A DNA stretch of 64,000 bases from Haladaptatus sp. DYF46 (GTDB taxonomy: Archaea > Halobacteriota > Halobacteria > Halobacteriales > Haladaptataceae). Position 1 is the stretch's first letter; the number at the start of each line of letters is the position of its first letter. Below the pieces are notes generated by a model, which saw only the letters and a program-made list of their open reading frames with translations, ran no database searches and had not been told where the DNA came from. Shown one piece after another: positions 46,614-57,178 of the stretch. The DNA lies in assembly GCF_021083305.1 (NCBI RefSeq), contig NZ_JAJFAY010000005.1, positions 62,001-126,000 of the forward strand, read 5' to 3'. Both the position numbers and the translations under genes were made by a program.

Positions 46614-47392
46614 TCAGCAGCCCTCCCTTCGAGATCCGCAGCAATGTCATCGAACACGCCCTCCATATCACACTCTTCATCGTGTTCGAAAATCGTTCGA
46701 CCGGCCATCTGGGCTCGTTGGAGGACCACTCGCTTCCGGAGTTCGTAGACGGGGACGAGTTCCCCGAACACCGTATCAAACCACTCGATCATCTCGTTAC
46801 TAACCCCATCCTGGCGGACGTCATTAGCGACGACTCCAACGGGCTGAATACTAGCTTCCGGAAACAGCATTTCGAGCGAGTCGATTTGATCGCGTAGGAG
46901 TTCGACAGCTCGTTTACTCGTTCCCTTGGTTTCCGCCGGAATCAGCACACGCCCGGTAGCAAGAAGAGCATTGTCGGTAAGTGCGCCCAGTCCAGGTGGA
47001 CAATCGATGACGATGAAGTCATAGTCAGTGGAAAGGTTGTCGAGGGCCATCCCAACCCGTCGTTCTCCACCTTGCGCATTCTGTAGATTTGTCTCGGTGT
47101 TCCTAGCCGTGAGAGCCACATTGCTGGGAATGACGTCGAACTCGGGGGCTTCTCGGACCAAGTCGTCAGTCCGAGAGATTTTGTCGAGGTCGAGAAGCAC
47201 GTCATGGAGTGTGAGCCCATCAGCGTCGTATGCGTCGGGGATACCGACCGATTCGGTTGCATAGCCCTGTGGATCGAGGTCGACGAGGAGCACCTCGTTG
47301 CCTCGATTGGCAAGTGCACCCACTAAATTGACAGCAACAGTCGTTTTGCCGGTGCCACCCTTCTGGTTCGATACGCTGACACTATACGTCAT
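46610..47392 (-). CDS. parA: ParA-family partition ATPase (module 2)
   Basis: 260 aa. Deviant Walker A NQKGGTGKTTVAVNL at the N-terminus, VLLVDLDPQGYATESVG, and Walker B FIVIDCPPGLGALTDNALL. It is closer to classic Soj than module 1 is. Immediately upstream are GAATAGGCG repeats and palindromes (47393-47482) that could be its operator or centromere. Confidence 0.9.
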   Translation of the reverse strand: MTYSVSVSNQKGGTGKTTVAVNLVGALANRGNEVLLVDLDPQGYATESVGIPDAYDADGLTLHDVLLDLDKISRTDDLVREAPEFDVIPSNVALTARNTETNLQNAQGGERRVGMALDNLSTDYDFIVIDCPPGLGALTDNALLATGRVLIPAETKGTSKRAVELLRDQIDSLEMLFPEASIQPVGVVANDVRQDGVSNEMIEWFDTVFGELVPVYELRKRVVLQRAQMAGRTIFEHDEECDMEGVFDDIAADLEGRAAE

Positions 47393-47482
47393 GAATAGGC
47401 GTCTGTACGGAATTGATAAATAGGTGCGTCAGACGCCTATCCGAATAGTCGACTATTCGAATTTGTGAATAGGCGCATATTC
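47393..47482. repeat. Iteron-like repeats and palindromes upstream of parA module 2
   Basis: GAATAGGCG occurs at 47393-47401 and 47467-47475, with its complement CGCCTAT at about 47434-47440. A perfect 18-bp palindrome CGAATAGTCGACTATTCG lies at 47442-47459. They abut the parA start, as expected for an autoregulated partition operon and its centromere. Confidence 0.6.
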
Positions 47483-47518
47483 AACCGAACAGACCGTCAG
47501 GGTTGGGGGTGTGCAAGA

Positions 47519-47537
47519 GTTAGTATGGTATACTAAC
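47519..47537. promoter_or_regulatory. 19-bp palindromic candidate operator (copy 4)
   Basis: GTTAGTAT-GGT-ATACTAAC, perfect eight-base arms. It lies between the parA module 2 promoter region and the 3' end of the SDR gene. Confidence 0.55.
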
Positions 47538-47591
47538 AAGCGGATGCGATTCTTGGCTACGAGAAACGGATTTCGGGCTCGAATATCCCCC

Positions 47592-48365
47592 TCAGAATGC
47601 GCTGTCGCCGAAACCGCCGTCAACAGTGAGTACCTCACCAGTCACGTAGGAGGCGGCATCGCTAGCGAGGAACACTGCCGCGCCGACGATTTCCTCGCGG
47701 TCGGCTACCCGGCCGAGGGGAGTCCGCTCGTTAATTTCGGTGCGCTTGTCGGTTCCCTCGGCGTACGTCTCGGCGTTCTGCGGCGTGATGACGAAGCCTG
47801 GCGCGATAGCATTGACCCTGATTTCGGGGGCGAGTTCCTTTGCTGATGCCCTAGTGAAGGCCTCGACGCCGCCTTTGGCCGCGGAGTACGCCGGCAGGTT
47901 CGCCATCGCGAGACGGGCAGCCATTGAAGAAATATTGATTATCGACCCCCCCTCGTCCATCGCTGGCGCCATTGCCTGGGTTACCTTTCGAACGCCGTTC
48001 AGTGCCACATCGGTTACAAAGTCCCAGTCGTCATTACCAATGCTCAGCACCGTCTCGCGGGAGATGGCTCCCTGTGAGGCGACCACGACGTCAAGGCCGC
48101 CAAACTCCTCAGTCGCAGTCTCACACACTGCATCTAGCGAATCCTGATCAGTGACATCGCATGTAATCCGGGCAGTGTTGGCGCCGTAGTTTTCGATGGC
48201 GTCGGCAGTCTCAGTGACCTTCTCTTGGCCACGACTTGTCGCGATAACGTCCGCGCCCTCGCTCGCGAATCCGAGGGCAATCACCTGTCCGATGCCGCTC
48301 GTTCCGCCGACAACGACCGCGCGCTTCTCGTCCACGGATACAGGTGTGTGCTCGTAAGAACTCAT
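47592..48365 (-). CDS. SDR family oxidoreductase
   Basis: 257 aa classical SDR. Cofactor motif VVVGGTSGIGQVIAL, catalytic Ser in INISSMAARLA, Tyr/Lys in AYSAAKGGVEAF, and the C-terminal TVDGGFGDSAF. It resembles gluconate 5-dehydrogenase/3-oxoacyl reductase-type enzymes. It diverges from the zinc dehydrogenase at 48465 with 99 bases between starts, so the two probably act in one polyol or sugar-acid pathway. Confidence 0.85.
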   Translation of the reverse strand: MSSYEHTPVSVDEKRAVVVGGTSGIGQVIALGFASEGADVIATSRGQEKVTETADAIENYGANTARITCDVTDQDSLDAVCETATEEFGGLDVVVASQGAISRETVLSIGNDDWDFVTDVALNGVRKVTQAMAPAMDEGGSIINISSMAARLAMANLPAYSAAKGGVEAFTRASAKELAPEIRVNAIAPGFVITPQNAETYAEGTDKRTEINERTPLGRVADREEIVGAAVFLASDAASYVTGEVLTVDGGFGDSAF

Positions 48366-48464
48366 AGCTGTATCGTGTCTAGAGTTCCTATTACTGTTTC
48401 GGAGAAGGGCAAACTTTTGTATCTATCTCACACCTTATTTACCCCTCCGTGAGAGTTCTCCCCT

Positions 48465-49508
48465 ATGCAAGGACTAGCGAAAATCGACCGTACCCCCGGT
48501 GCGATGGACATTATCTCCCGTAAGCGACCGAAACCGAGTCCTCACGAGGCTCTCGTCGAAGTCGACTACGCCGGTCTCTGCGGTAGCGATGCTGGCATTT
48601 ACGAGTTTGAGTCCGCCTTCGAGCGGATGAATCTTCCGACTGTCATCGGTCACGAGTATTCTGGCCATATCGTGGAGACCGGCGACGCGGTCACGAAGTT
48701 CGACGTGGGTGACCGAGTGGTCGAGCGACCGATTCGAGGTTGTGGTGACTGCTACCAGTGTGAGATCGGCGAATCGAACGTCTGCCAGAACTCCGTCATC
48801 ACGGGCGTCGACCATGATGGCGCCTACGAGCCATTCATCGCTGTCCCCGAGAAAGCGCTTCACCAGGTCCCCGACGGCGTCGAACAACAACACGCCGCTA
48901 TGGTCGAACCGACGAGCATCGGCGCCCGTGCCGTCATCCAGAACTCACGGGTCAGTGCCGGTGATCGGATCTTGATCGAAGGTCCAGGACCAATCGGCCT
49001 ATTGACGGCCCAGATAGCACGCGCTCAGGGCGGTGACGTGGTCGTCTCCGGAGTTGGACAGGACGCTGACTACCGTCTCCCGCTTGCCGAAGAGCTTGGA
49101 TTCGAGACGATCAACATCGCAACGGATGACCTCAATCTGTGTCGCGAGGAGTTTACCGATAATATCGGATACGACGTCGTTTTCGACACAACCGGTCACC
49201 CCTCCGGTCTTTCTTCCGCAGTTGAGGAAGTACGGAAGGGCGGCCAGATAGTCCTCATTGGGCAGACTGGTGAGACTACCATGGAATACTCGCCGCTCGT
49301 TCGCGCCGAGATCGACCTCCAGTGCTCTTACGCTTCGATGTATGGGGACTTTGAGAACGCGCTTCGGTTGATTGATAGCGGCGACGTTGATGCTGAGACA
49401 TTCATCGACGACCGCTTTTCGCTATTGAACGCTGACGAAGCTTTCGAATCATTCGTTGGCGGACAGACTTGCAAACCGGTCTTTGACGTCTCCGAGTTAC
49501 GTTCATAA
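48465..49508 (+). CDS. Zinc-dependent MDR dehydrogenase (sorbitol/threonine dehydrogenase type)
   Basis: 347 aa. Catalytic zinc site YAGLCGSDAGIYE and VIGHEYSGHIVETG. Structural zinc site CGDCYQCEIGESNVC. The Rossmann motif is GPGPIGLLTAQIARAQGG. It oxidises a secondary alcohol of a polyol or sugar with NAD(P). The divergent SDR partner suggests a two-step pathway. Confidence 0.88.
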   Translation: MQGLAKIDRTPGAMDIISRKRPKPSPHEALVEVDYAGLCGSDAGIYEFESAFERMNLPTVIGHEYSGHIVETGDAVTKFDVGDRVVERPIRGCGDCYQCEIGESNVCQNSVITGVDHDGAYEPFIAVPEKALHQVPDGVEQQHAAMVEPTSIGARAVIQNSRVSAGDRILIEGPGPIGLLTAQIARAQGGDVVVSGVGQDADYRLPLAEELGFETINIATDDLNLCREEFTDNIGYDVVFDTTGHPSGLSSAVEEVRKGGQIVLIGQTGETTMEYSPLVRAEIDLQCSYASMYGDFENALRLIDSGDVDAETFIDDRFSLLNADEAFESFVGGQTCKPVFDVSELRS

Positions 49509-49741
49509 CGCACTTAGAGTCACCTTCCCATCGACACCGATTCAAATTGACGCCTGCGGATTTCATTTCTACACGATCTGACGCGCGTCGAGTCGACCCC
49601 GTACCCACGAAACAGAGAGACGTCGCTGGATGGCTGGCGGATAACTTGGTACCACCGGAGAGGTAGTCCACCCGGTTCTTGTGGGAGCGAAAAGACAGGA
49701 TGATTGCGTGTAGATTCAATGGTCGATACGGACGAGCATAA

Positions 49742-50067
49742 CCGACGACTACCACAGAGATCTGAGCCTCCTCACCTGGGACGAAGTGTACGATCGGTCG
49801 GTTACACGCGACGAGTACGTTTTCAGGTGGCTCGACGAAGTCTCAGTCGAAACCGGTGACGCGGTTGTCGAGGTCGGGAGTGATCCCGGTCGCACAGCGT
49901 TCCGCGTGGCCTGGCGAGTCGGACCGTCAGGTGTCGTGTACGCCATCGAGAGAAATCACGACGCCCTTCGCTACCTCCAGAAGACAATGAGTGAGACAGA
50001 CCTCGGAAACGTGGAGCTGATTCACGCCGACGCAGAAGGGCTCCCTGTCCGATTCGCTAGCACATGA
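49742..50067 (+). pseudogene. Truncated class I SAM-dependent methyltransferase
   Basis: The frame gives TWDEVYDRSVTRDEYVFRW, then motif I VVEVGSDPGRTAF, VYAIERNHDALRYLQ and ELIHADAEGLP, and stops at about 100 residues, half the normal length. No ATG is found in frame. A GTG at 49786 could serve but cuts into the fold. It is probably a decayed gene. Confidence 0.5.
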
Positions 50068-50159
50068 CGGTAATTCTTGGCTATCGAGGGGGCTCCTGTG
50101 AGCAACCAAGCGTCTACTGACAGGGTAAAAATGAAGGGCGAGCGGCAAGAAGTACGGGT

Positions 50160-50336
50160 ATGAATTCGTTTGAATGGCCTGAAAATCGTTCGCTGCCTCT
50201 AACAGTTGGTGCAACAGCGGTCGGTTTTATAGCTCTCTGGCAGATAACCCATGTCTCCTCTCTGGTTTTGTTAGGTATGGGACTCGCAATCGTACTGGTT
50301 GACACGTGGCGAGCTGCTTCAATGCGACAGAAGTGA
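50160..50336 (+). CDS. Small membrane protein
   Basis: 58 aa, MNSFEWPENRSLPL then two hydrophobic segments (VGATAVGFIALWQITH and SLVLLGMGLAIVLVDTW). Unknown function. It is one of several small membrane ORFs in this stretch. Confidence 0.5.
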   Translation: MNSFEWPENRSLPLTVGATAVGFIALWQITHVSSLVLLGMGLAIVLVDTWRAASMRQK

Positions 50337-50497
50337 GCAGTCGGCTCATTCTCACGGCCTCTGAGCGGGCTGGAGGGCTGGCAGGATATGAGTGACTCAT
50401 GTGTGAACGAAGGGATGACTATCTTTGACGTTTATTACCCATTCTCTACAATTTGTTACCAAGGTCATCACGCAGTATCCACTTCTCCTCCCGATTC

Positions 50498-50908
50498 TCA
50501 TCTAATATGCGTTATCGCGCGTCGTGTGACAGCACCGATGACGAACCCTCCGATTCCGAGCCCGACGAAAATCGCAATGATACGGATGTCCGTTGCCAGA
50601 GAAACCGGATAGCTAACCGGACCAAGACTGGCATCGATATGCATCGCAACGACTCCTCCAAGTGCGAACATACCTGTAATCAACCCACTTACGAGAAGCC
50701 CGTCGTTGAGAAATGCGCTAATCGTCGCGACACCAAGCACTACTACCACAGGCCCGACCATGAACAGAAAAGTATCCGGAAGCCCACCGAGCACTATCGC
50801 AGTGTATGCTAAAGCACTCCCCAGGCTAAAAGCGCCCCCTAGAACGGAAAACTGTCGAGAGCGGTGCTGGTTGCGGCCAACGAGGATGGAAGAGACGTTT
50901 GCACTCAT
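50498..50908 (-). CDS. Hypothetical membrane protein, four spans
   Basis: 136 aa from the ATG at 50908 (MSANVSSILVGRNQ). Four hydrophobic helices are visible: SLGSALAYTAIVLGGLP, FLFMVGPVVVVLGVATI, GLLVSGLITGMFALGGVVA and IIAIFVGLGIGGFVIGAV. No family is recognised. Confidence 0.6.
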   Translation of the reverse strand: MSANVSSILVGRNQHRSRQFSVLGGAFSLGSALAYTAIVLGGLPDTFLFMVGPVVVVLGVATISAFLNDGLLVSGLITGMFALGGVVAMHIDASLGPVSYPVSLATDIRIIAIFVGLGIGGFVIGAVTRRAITHIR

Positions 50909-51040
50909 TATATCATATCCAAACACTCAATGATAAATAATTTGCTCTCGTGTATCAAGATATATCCGTACACGTATGAAATAGTGACTGTATCGTTTGT
51001 TCGATGATCAAAACCAGCGTCTTCGAGAAAATCTAGAAGG

Positions 51041-51469
51041 ATGGGTAGGTCACTAATCGGAACCCCAGTGTCTCAGCGCAGGCTTAGTGGGGGCGTTATC
51101 AGCAGCATCGGAGTGATAACTGGATTGATGCACATTGACCATCTTCTCGAAGATTTACACACGATGCCAGTCGTCTCCGGTGTCGTATTCCCGCTTTGTC
51201 TTTCAGTAGTGCTACTCTACGCTGGATACTGGTTAGCGACAAGCGACTCTCGGGGTGAACAGGCTGTTACCATCGCCGTTTGGAGTGTTGCCGGAGCCAT
51301 TTGTCTCACACTCGTCGGTACTGCTATTCTTATCGCGGACATACTCGTTCACCACAACTCTTTGCCAGCAACAGGTGGTAACACGCCCTTCATAATCCTT
51401 CCCAGTAGTGTGATAGAAGGCGCAGTTACCGGCTTCATCTACGGTATATATGTAACCTGGAGCAATTAG
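51041..51469 (+). CDS. Hypothetical membrane protein, four spans
   Basis: 142 aa. Spans at SGGVISSIGVITGLM, PVVSGVVFPLCLSVVLLYAGYWLA, AVWSVAGAICLTLVGTAIL and SVIEGAVTGFIYGIYV. The layout resembles haloarchaeal sensor-type N-terminal membrane domains without the signalling part. Function unknown. Confidence 0.6.
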   Translation: MGRSLIGTPVSQRRLSGGVISSIGVITGLMHIDHLLEDLHTMPVVSGVVFPLCLSVVLLYAGYWLATSDSRGEQAVTIAVWSVAGAICLTLVGTAILIADILVHHNSLPATGGNTPFIILPSSVIEGAVTGFIYGIYVTWSN

Positions 51470-51560
51470 TAGACGAATTGCAAGAGTTGCGTCAACAGCT
51501 TCCAATGCATAGAATACGCTGAAAGGAGGATCTTGCGGTAGTATTCACCCGAGGGTCAGC

Positions 51561-51887
51561 TCATGCGAAAGTGTAGAGGGTGAGCACCACCGCCATTCCC
51601 ACGTCAAACAGGACCAGTTTGACAATCGTAGTAATTCCCCAGTCTTCCCCAGCGTTAACCGTGCCGAAGAATCCGCCTTGAGCATGAACTGGATCGTTCG
51701 ACGACGGACCACTCATCGCGCTGAACCCGGTTAGGACAGTGGCTATCGCGAATACGGTAAATAGGATGATTTCGAAACTCGCTTCAAGAATCGTGCTCGC
51801 GAGGTAGGAGCACCCAGTTGCAATGCCCGGATAGAAGATTCCATATCGGGTTAAGAAGCCACCTAGTCGCCGTGTCCGTTCTCCCAC
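51561..51887 (-). CDS. Hypothetical membrane protein
   Basis: 108 aa from a GTG. Hydrophobic segments at GIFYPGIATGCSYLASTIL, FEIILFTVFAIATVLTGFSAM and IVKLVLFDVGMAVVLTLYTF. No family recognised. Confidence 0.55.
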   Translation of the reverse strand: MGERTRRLGGFLTRYGIFYPGIATGCSYLASTILEASFEIILFTVFAIATVLTGFSAMSGPSSNDPVHAQGGFFGTVNAGEDWGITTIVKLVLFDVGMAVVLTLYTFA

Positions 51888-52102
51888 TATACTATAATAA
51901 CTAATACTCGGGCATATATTTACTCCGGAACCCTCATATGACTAGATCGCTGGAATCGTCGCGATTGATTTGGCGGAGGACAATCCCTCCATCGGCGACC
52001 GAGCAGGCCATAAAATCGAGATATTGGGAACAAAAATGTACCTTGAACATTAGTTGGAATTGGTGTTCTCAAGGCATTCATTCACGATGTGGGGGGCGCA
52101 AA

Positions 52103-52303
52103 CTACGTGTTTTGCGAGTTTCTCTGGGTAAAGAAATCGTAGTACGCCCATCCTAAAACTAAAAGTAAAGCAGCTATCGTTACTACTGCCATTTCGAGAT
52201 ATGATTTGATCTCTGGCCAACCAAACCAATAGTTGGTAAAAATAGGGAGAGCTACAACAAGACCGATAAGGATACGGATACGCGACCGTGTACGGTACTC
52301 CAT
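52103..52303 (-). CDS. Small two-span membrane protein
   Basis: 66 aa. A basic N-terminus (MEYRTRSRIR) then ILIGLVVALPIFTNYWFG and MAVVTIAALLLVLGWAYYDFF. Unknown function. Confidence 0.55.
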   Translation of the reverse strand: MEYRTRSRIRILIGLVVALPIFTNYWFGWPEIKSYLEMAVVTIAALLLVLGWAYYDFFTQRNSQNT

Positions 52304-52696
52304 ACACAGTATTATTGTCCGACACTATTTAATGGTCAACGAAGGTTAAAGAAACTCATAACGGCAAACATGGTTCTCACGCTGCTGAAGCAGACAAGAA
52401 GTGGCTAGAACTGCGGTACGATACAATAAATGCCAGTCGATGAGCCACAGCTCTGGGTCGAACTGTCAACTGGCGCCAGAAGTTTCGACTGCTGTCCCAA
52501 ATCATGCAACCTGGGCACGCTATTGCCCGTATAGTCTCATCTTTACGACCTCGAAGGATGGATTTGATGCGTGACTTATTTGCAGTGTAACCGAGCGTGA
52601 ACCGACTGATCGGTGGGTCTGCTTAGAGAGCGTCCGGGTCACCTGATTTACGCGAGCTCAGAACTCGAACCCCGATCCTGCCTCTCCCGTCTATTC
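52304..52696. other. Intergenic, no gene seen
   Basis: About 390 bases with only very short frames on either strand. Confidence 0.5.
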
Positions 52697-53097
52697 CTAT
52701 TTTTCAATCGGGTACTTGAGAATTACGACGCCTGTCCCGGTCATTTTCCTGTCGAGAAGTTCTAAATCGGTTCGCTTGCTTCCCTCCCTGAAGAGTCTCT
52801 TCCCACTCCCGAGGATTTTTGGATGGATCTTGAGCTGGTACTGGTCGACGAGATCGTGCTGCATGAGCGTCTGGACGAGTTCGCCGCTGCCCATGACCCG
52901 GAGGTCACCGCTGATCTGTCGTTTCAACTCGGGGACGGCCTCTGCCGCATCCCCTTTGAGCAATGTAGAATTCTGCCATTTCACTTCGTCCAAGGTCCTC
53001 GATGCGACGAACTTGTCGATGCTGTTCATCAAGTCGGCGGTCTCTCCTTCTCCCGCCGTCGGCCAGTATGCGGCGAAGAACTTTTTCGCACGATTTT
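52697..53097 (-). pseudogene. RibD-C/dihydrofolate-reductase-like protein, N-terminus deleted
   Basis: The frame reads KFFAAYWPTAGEGETADLMN, SIDKFVASRTLDEVKWQNS, GDLRVMGSGELVQTLMQHDLVD and HPKILGSGKRLFREG. These are C-terminal motifs of the DHFR/RibD C-terminal family. The first third, including the NADP-binding start, is missing. The break at about 53097 is also where the methyltransferase remnant loses its 3' end, so a deletion joined the two. A 111-aa ORF from an internal Met exists but would lack the fold's start. Confidence 0.7.
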
Positions 53098-53512
53098 CCC
53101 GAGTTCAGCGATGAATCGATCGCGCTCCCGATCGCCGAGAATATGGAACATCGCTGAATCGACGACCGTACGAAACGAAAATTCTGCATTCTTCAGTCCT
53201 TGGAGATCCAGTGCATCCCAGACGAGAAACTGTGCAGAAACTCGGCGCCAACGAGCTTTTTTTATTAGCTTGCGAGATCGCCACCGACGAGAGGTCGATG
53301 CCGAGTACGTCGTACCCCTGACGGGCGAGAAACAGCGATAATTCACCAGTTCCACAGCCCACTTCTAATATCGGCCCTTCGAAGCGTCCAGTTTCGGCGA
53401 GACGAACGAATGCACGCTGCGGTCGACCGATATCCCAATTCGGGACACCTGTATATGCCGCGTCGTAGACATGGGTGAGCGGTCGTTCAGGTGCTGAGAC
53501 TGAAGCGCTCAC
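53098..53512 (-). pseudogene. SAM-dependent methyltransferase, frameshifted and 3'-truncated
   Basis: From a GTG at 53512 the frame reads HVYDAAYTGVPNWDIGRPQR and motif I GPILEVGCGTGELSLFLARQG, then goes out of frame at a run of seven T (53257-53263). The other frame continues ARWRRVSAQFLVWDALDLQG and VVDSAMFHILGDRERDRFIAEL, the proper family sequence, and breaks off at about 53098. The homopolymer frameshift could be a real mutation or a sequencing error. The truncation is real either way. Confidence 0.7.
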
Positions 53513-53794
53513 GGTACCGCTCCAGAATGGCGCAAATCCATGTAATGGATCTACTCGGTGGGACTGTAATCGTTTCGAATATCTCGTTCGGCAGGTCCTT
53601 CCGTCCCGTTCGTACGCCCGGTCAGCACGAGAACCACCAAGCCTCTCACAATCACGGTCGTCTAATTAGGCATCGTCTTCATCCTCGGGCGGGAACGCGT
53701 TGAGCATCCCGTCGTCGGTTGTATTGCAAATTGTTCGGCCTGTGCGCGTTGCTGTGCCGTCTCGAATCGTTCTGTATCGAGGAGAAGGTATTCC

Positions 53795-54067
53795 TTAGTC
53801 GTCGAACTCGGCGGCAGTGATCGTCTCGAGGGATTCGACACTGGCATACCGATATTCAACGTCGTTTGTGAACCCATGGCTTGGAAGCGGTGATTCTGCA
53901 GCCTGTCCCGCTGGTTTGTCCGTGGTCACCAGAACAACGGAGCTTGTTCTACCGGTATCGAAACGCTGGGCTGCGAGTCCGATACGCGCAGTATCCGTCT
54001 TTTCGATTGTATCCTCAGGTCGGTCCGTGTCGTTCGCGATAAACCGTCGAGGACAACGCTTCGACAT
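53795..54067 (-). pseudogene. PIN-like toxin remnant (C-terminal part)
   Basis: The frame reads DTARIGLAAQRFDTGRTSSV, VLVTTDKPAGQAAESPLPSHGF and EYRYASVESLETITAAEFDD. This resembles the C-terminal half of the haloarchaeal PIN-like family at 2157-2783 (AALAALAAQL, YTTDIAAGEGAETVLTSHGY). The N-terminal half and the usual upstream HTH partner are missing. Confidence 0.55.
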
Positions 54068-54244
54068 GCCACAGTCGATGGAATCATAAAAAGGAATGGA
54101 AACTGTCGATTTTTCAAGCGACCAAGAATACCATGATTTTGCGGATCTCTACTCCGGTTGGGAGAGAACAGTTCTATGGAGATGCCTAAATGGATATCAC
54201 CACAGCACAGATATCGCCATAAAAATTATTAGCTAGATGGATAT

Positions 54245-55309
54245 CTAGCTGAAATCACTGCAGACGGGGATACCCATCGTATCGTAGTCGCTCATTGCCG
54301 CAAGCGTATCTGGAACTTCATCGATCGAGATTGTTTCCGACACGAGTTCGGTCGGGTCGAGCTTACCCGTCTTGATCATATCCAGCATCTCGGAGTACCG
54401 AGATGGTTGGAGACCAAGCGAGCCACGGAAATCGATCTCTTTGGCTACGAATTCGTCGGTCGGCAGCGGCACTTGGCCCGCTTCCTCAGAGGTTGTCAGT
54501 CCAACCTGAACGTGTCGGCCGCCTTTTTTGAGCGAATTCACAGCATTTAGACACGTCGTCTCGATTCCCAGTGCATCGACTGAGCAATCAGCACCACCGT
54601 TCGTGATATCTTGAACCTCCTTTGCAGCATCGTCAACTTCGCTCGCATTCACGGTTTCAACTGCGCCAAGGCTTTCTGCTTTGTCGAGTTTTTCATCGAA
54701 GAGGTCGACTCCGATAACGTTCGCACCGAGCGCGTTCGCGATGTGAACGGCAGAAAGTCCGATGCCACCGAGACCGTGAATAACGACGTCCTCGCCATTG
54801 CCGACATCACCGCGATGCGCCATCGCATGATACGACGTCATGAATCGGCACCCGATTCCTGCAGCTGTATCAGGATGAATGCTGTCCGGTAGCGGAACGG
54901 CGTTGATATCTGCGTGTGGTACGTGAACCTCTTCGGCGAACGCACCCGGAGCTTCGTTCATGAAGCCGAGGCCGACGTGATTCTCACAGATGTTCTCGTG
55001 CCCATTTCGACAAAGGTCACATTTTCCACAGGCGAAATTGAAAGGAATTGCGATGTGGTCCCCTTCCGAGACGCTCTCAACATCTTCGCCCACGGCTACG
55101 ACTGTGCCACAAGGCTCGTGGCCGAGGATGTGTGGCGGGTCTGGTCGGTAGCCGAACCAATCCCAATCTCCTTGCCAACAATGCCAGTCACTTCGGCACA
55201 CACCACAGCCGTTGACTTCTGCGACGATACCATGTGACTCTGGCTCCGGTCGTTCGACGTCCTGTACTTGCAGCGGTTCTTGGAATTCCTCGAGTACTAC
55301 AGCTCGCAT
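54245..55309 (-). CDS. Zinc-dependent alcohol dehydrogenase (MDR family)
   Basis: 354 aa. Catalytic zinc ligands in GCGVCRSDWHCWQGD and HILGHEPCGTVV. Structural zinc loop CGKCDLCRNGHENIC. Rossmann motif IHGLGGIGLSAVHIANALGANVIGVD, an acidic residue at the strand end pointing to NAD. It probably oxidises primary alcohols to aldehydes. It diverges from the aldehyde dehydrogenase at 55459 with 149 bases between starts, consistent with a two-step oxidation. Confidence 0.88.
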   Translation of the reverse strand: MRAVVLEEFQEPLQVQDVERPEPESHGIVAEVNGCGVCRSDWHCWQGDWDWFGYRPDPPHILGHEPCGTVVAVGEDVESVSEGDHIAIPFNFACGKCDLCRNGHENICENHVGLGFMNEAPGAFAEEVHVPHADINAVPLPDSIHPDTAAGIGCRFMTSYHAMAHRGDVGNGEDVVIHGLGGIGLSAVHIANALGANVIGVDLFDEKLDKAESLGAVETVNASEVDDAAKEVQDITNGGADCSVDALGIETTCLNAVNSLKKGGRHVQVGLTTSEEAGQVPLPTDEFVAKEIDFRGSLGLQPSRYSEMLDMIKTGKLDPTELVSETISIDEVPDTLAAMSDYDTMGIPVCSDFS

Positions 55310-55458
55310 TGCACGTCATTGTCTATCACTATATTATAAATATTTACCGGGTCCGGGCGGAATTAGTGTAAATTGTAATTGCAAAATCGGATATCAGATT
55401 TATATGTAACTGCCGAACAGAAATTGTTATTAATGATGGCTACAGAATCACTGTCGTA

Positions 55459-56982
<1,524 letters not shown>

Positions 56983-57178
56983 AGATCGTTGGCTCCTGGC
57001 CTCCCAATGGCGATCCTTGCCATCAGGTAGCCACTGACCATTTTTAGTGCGGGTAATATCCACACGTTGTTTCTAGAATACAACCCGGTATAACGTAGAG
57101 ACCCCGTCAGAGAAGGCCAAACGAACGTAAAAAGTGAAAAGACCTTTAATCTGGAACCCCCATAGACACAATAAGACC

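Noticed and set aside
53491..53703. 70-codon plus-strand ORF containing TVIVSNISFG, reminiscent of a DHFR/RibD start
   Set aside because: It lies on the opposite strand to the RibD-C remnant and the rest of the frame is Arg/His-rich; the resemblance is too short to count.
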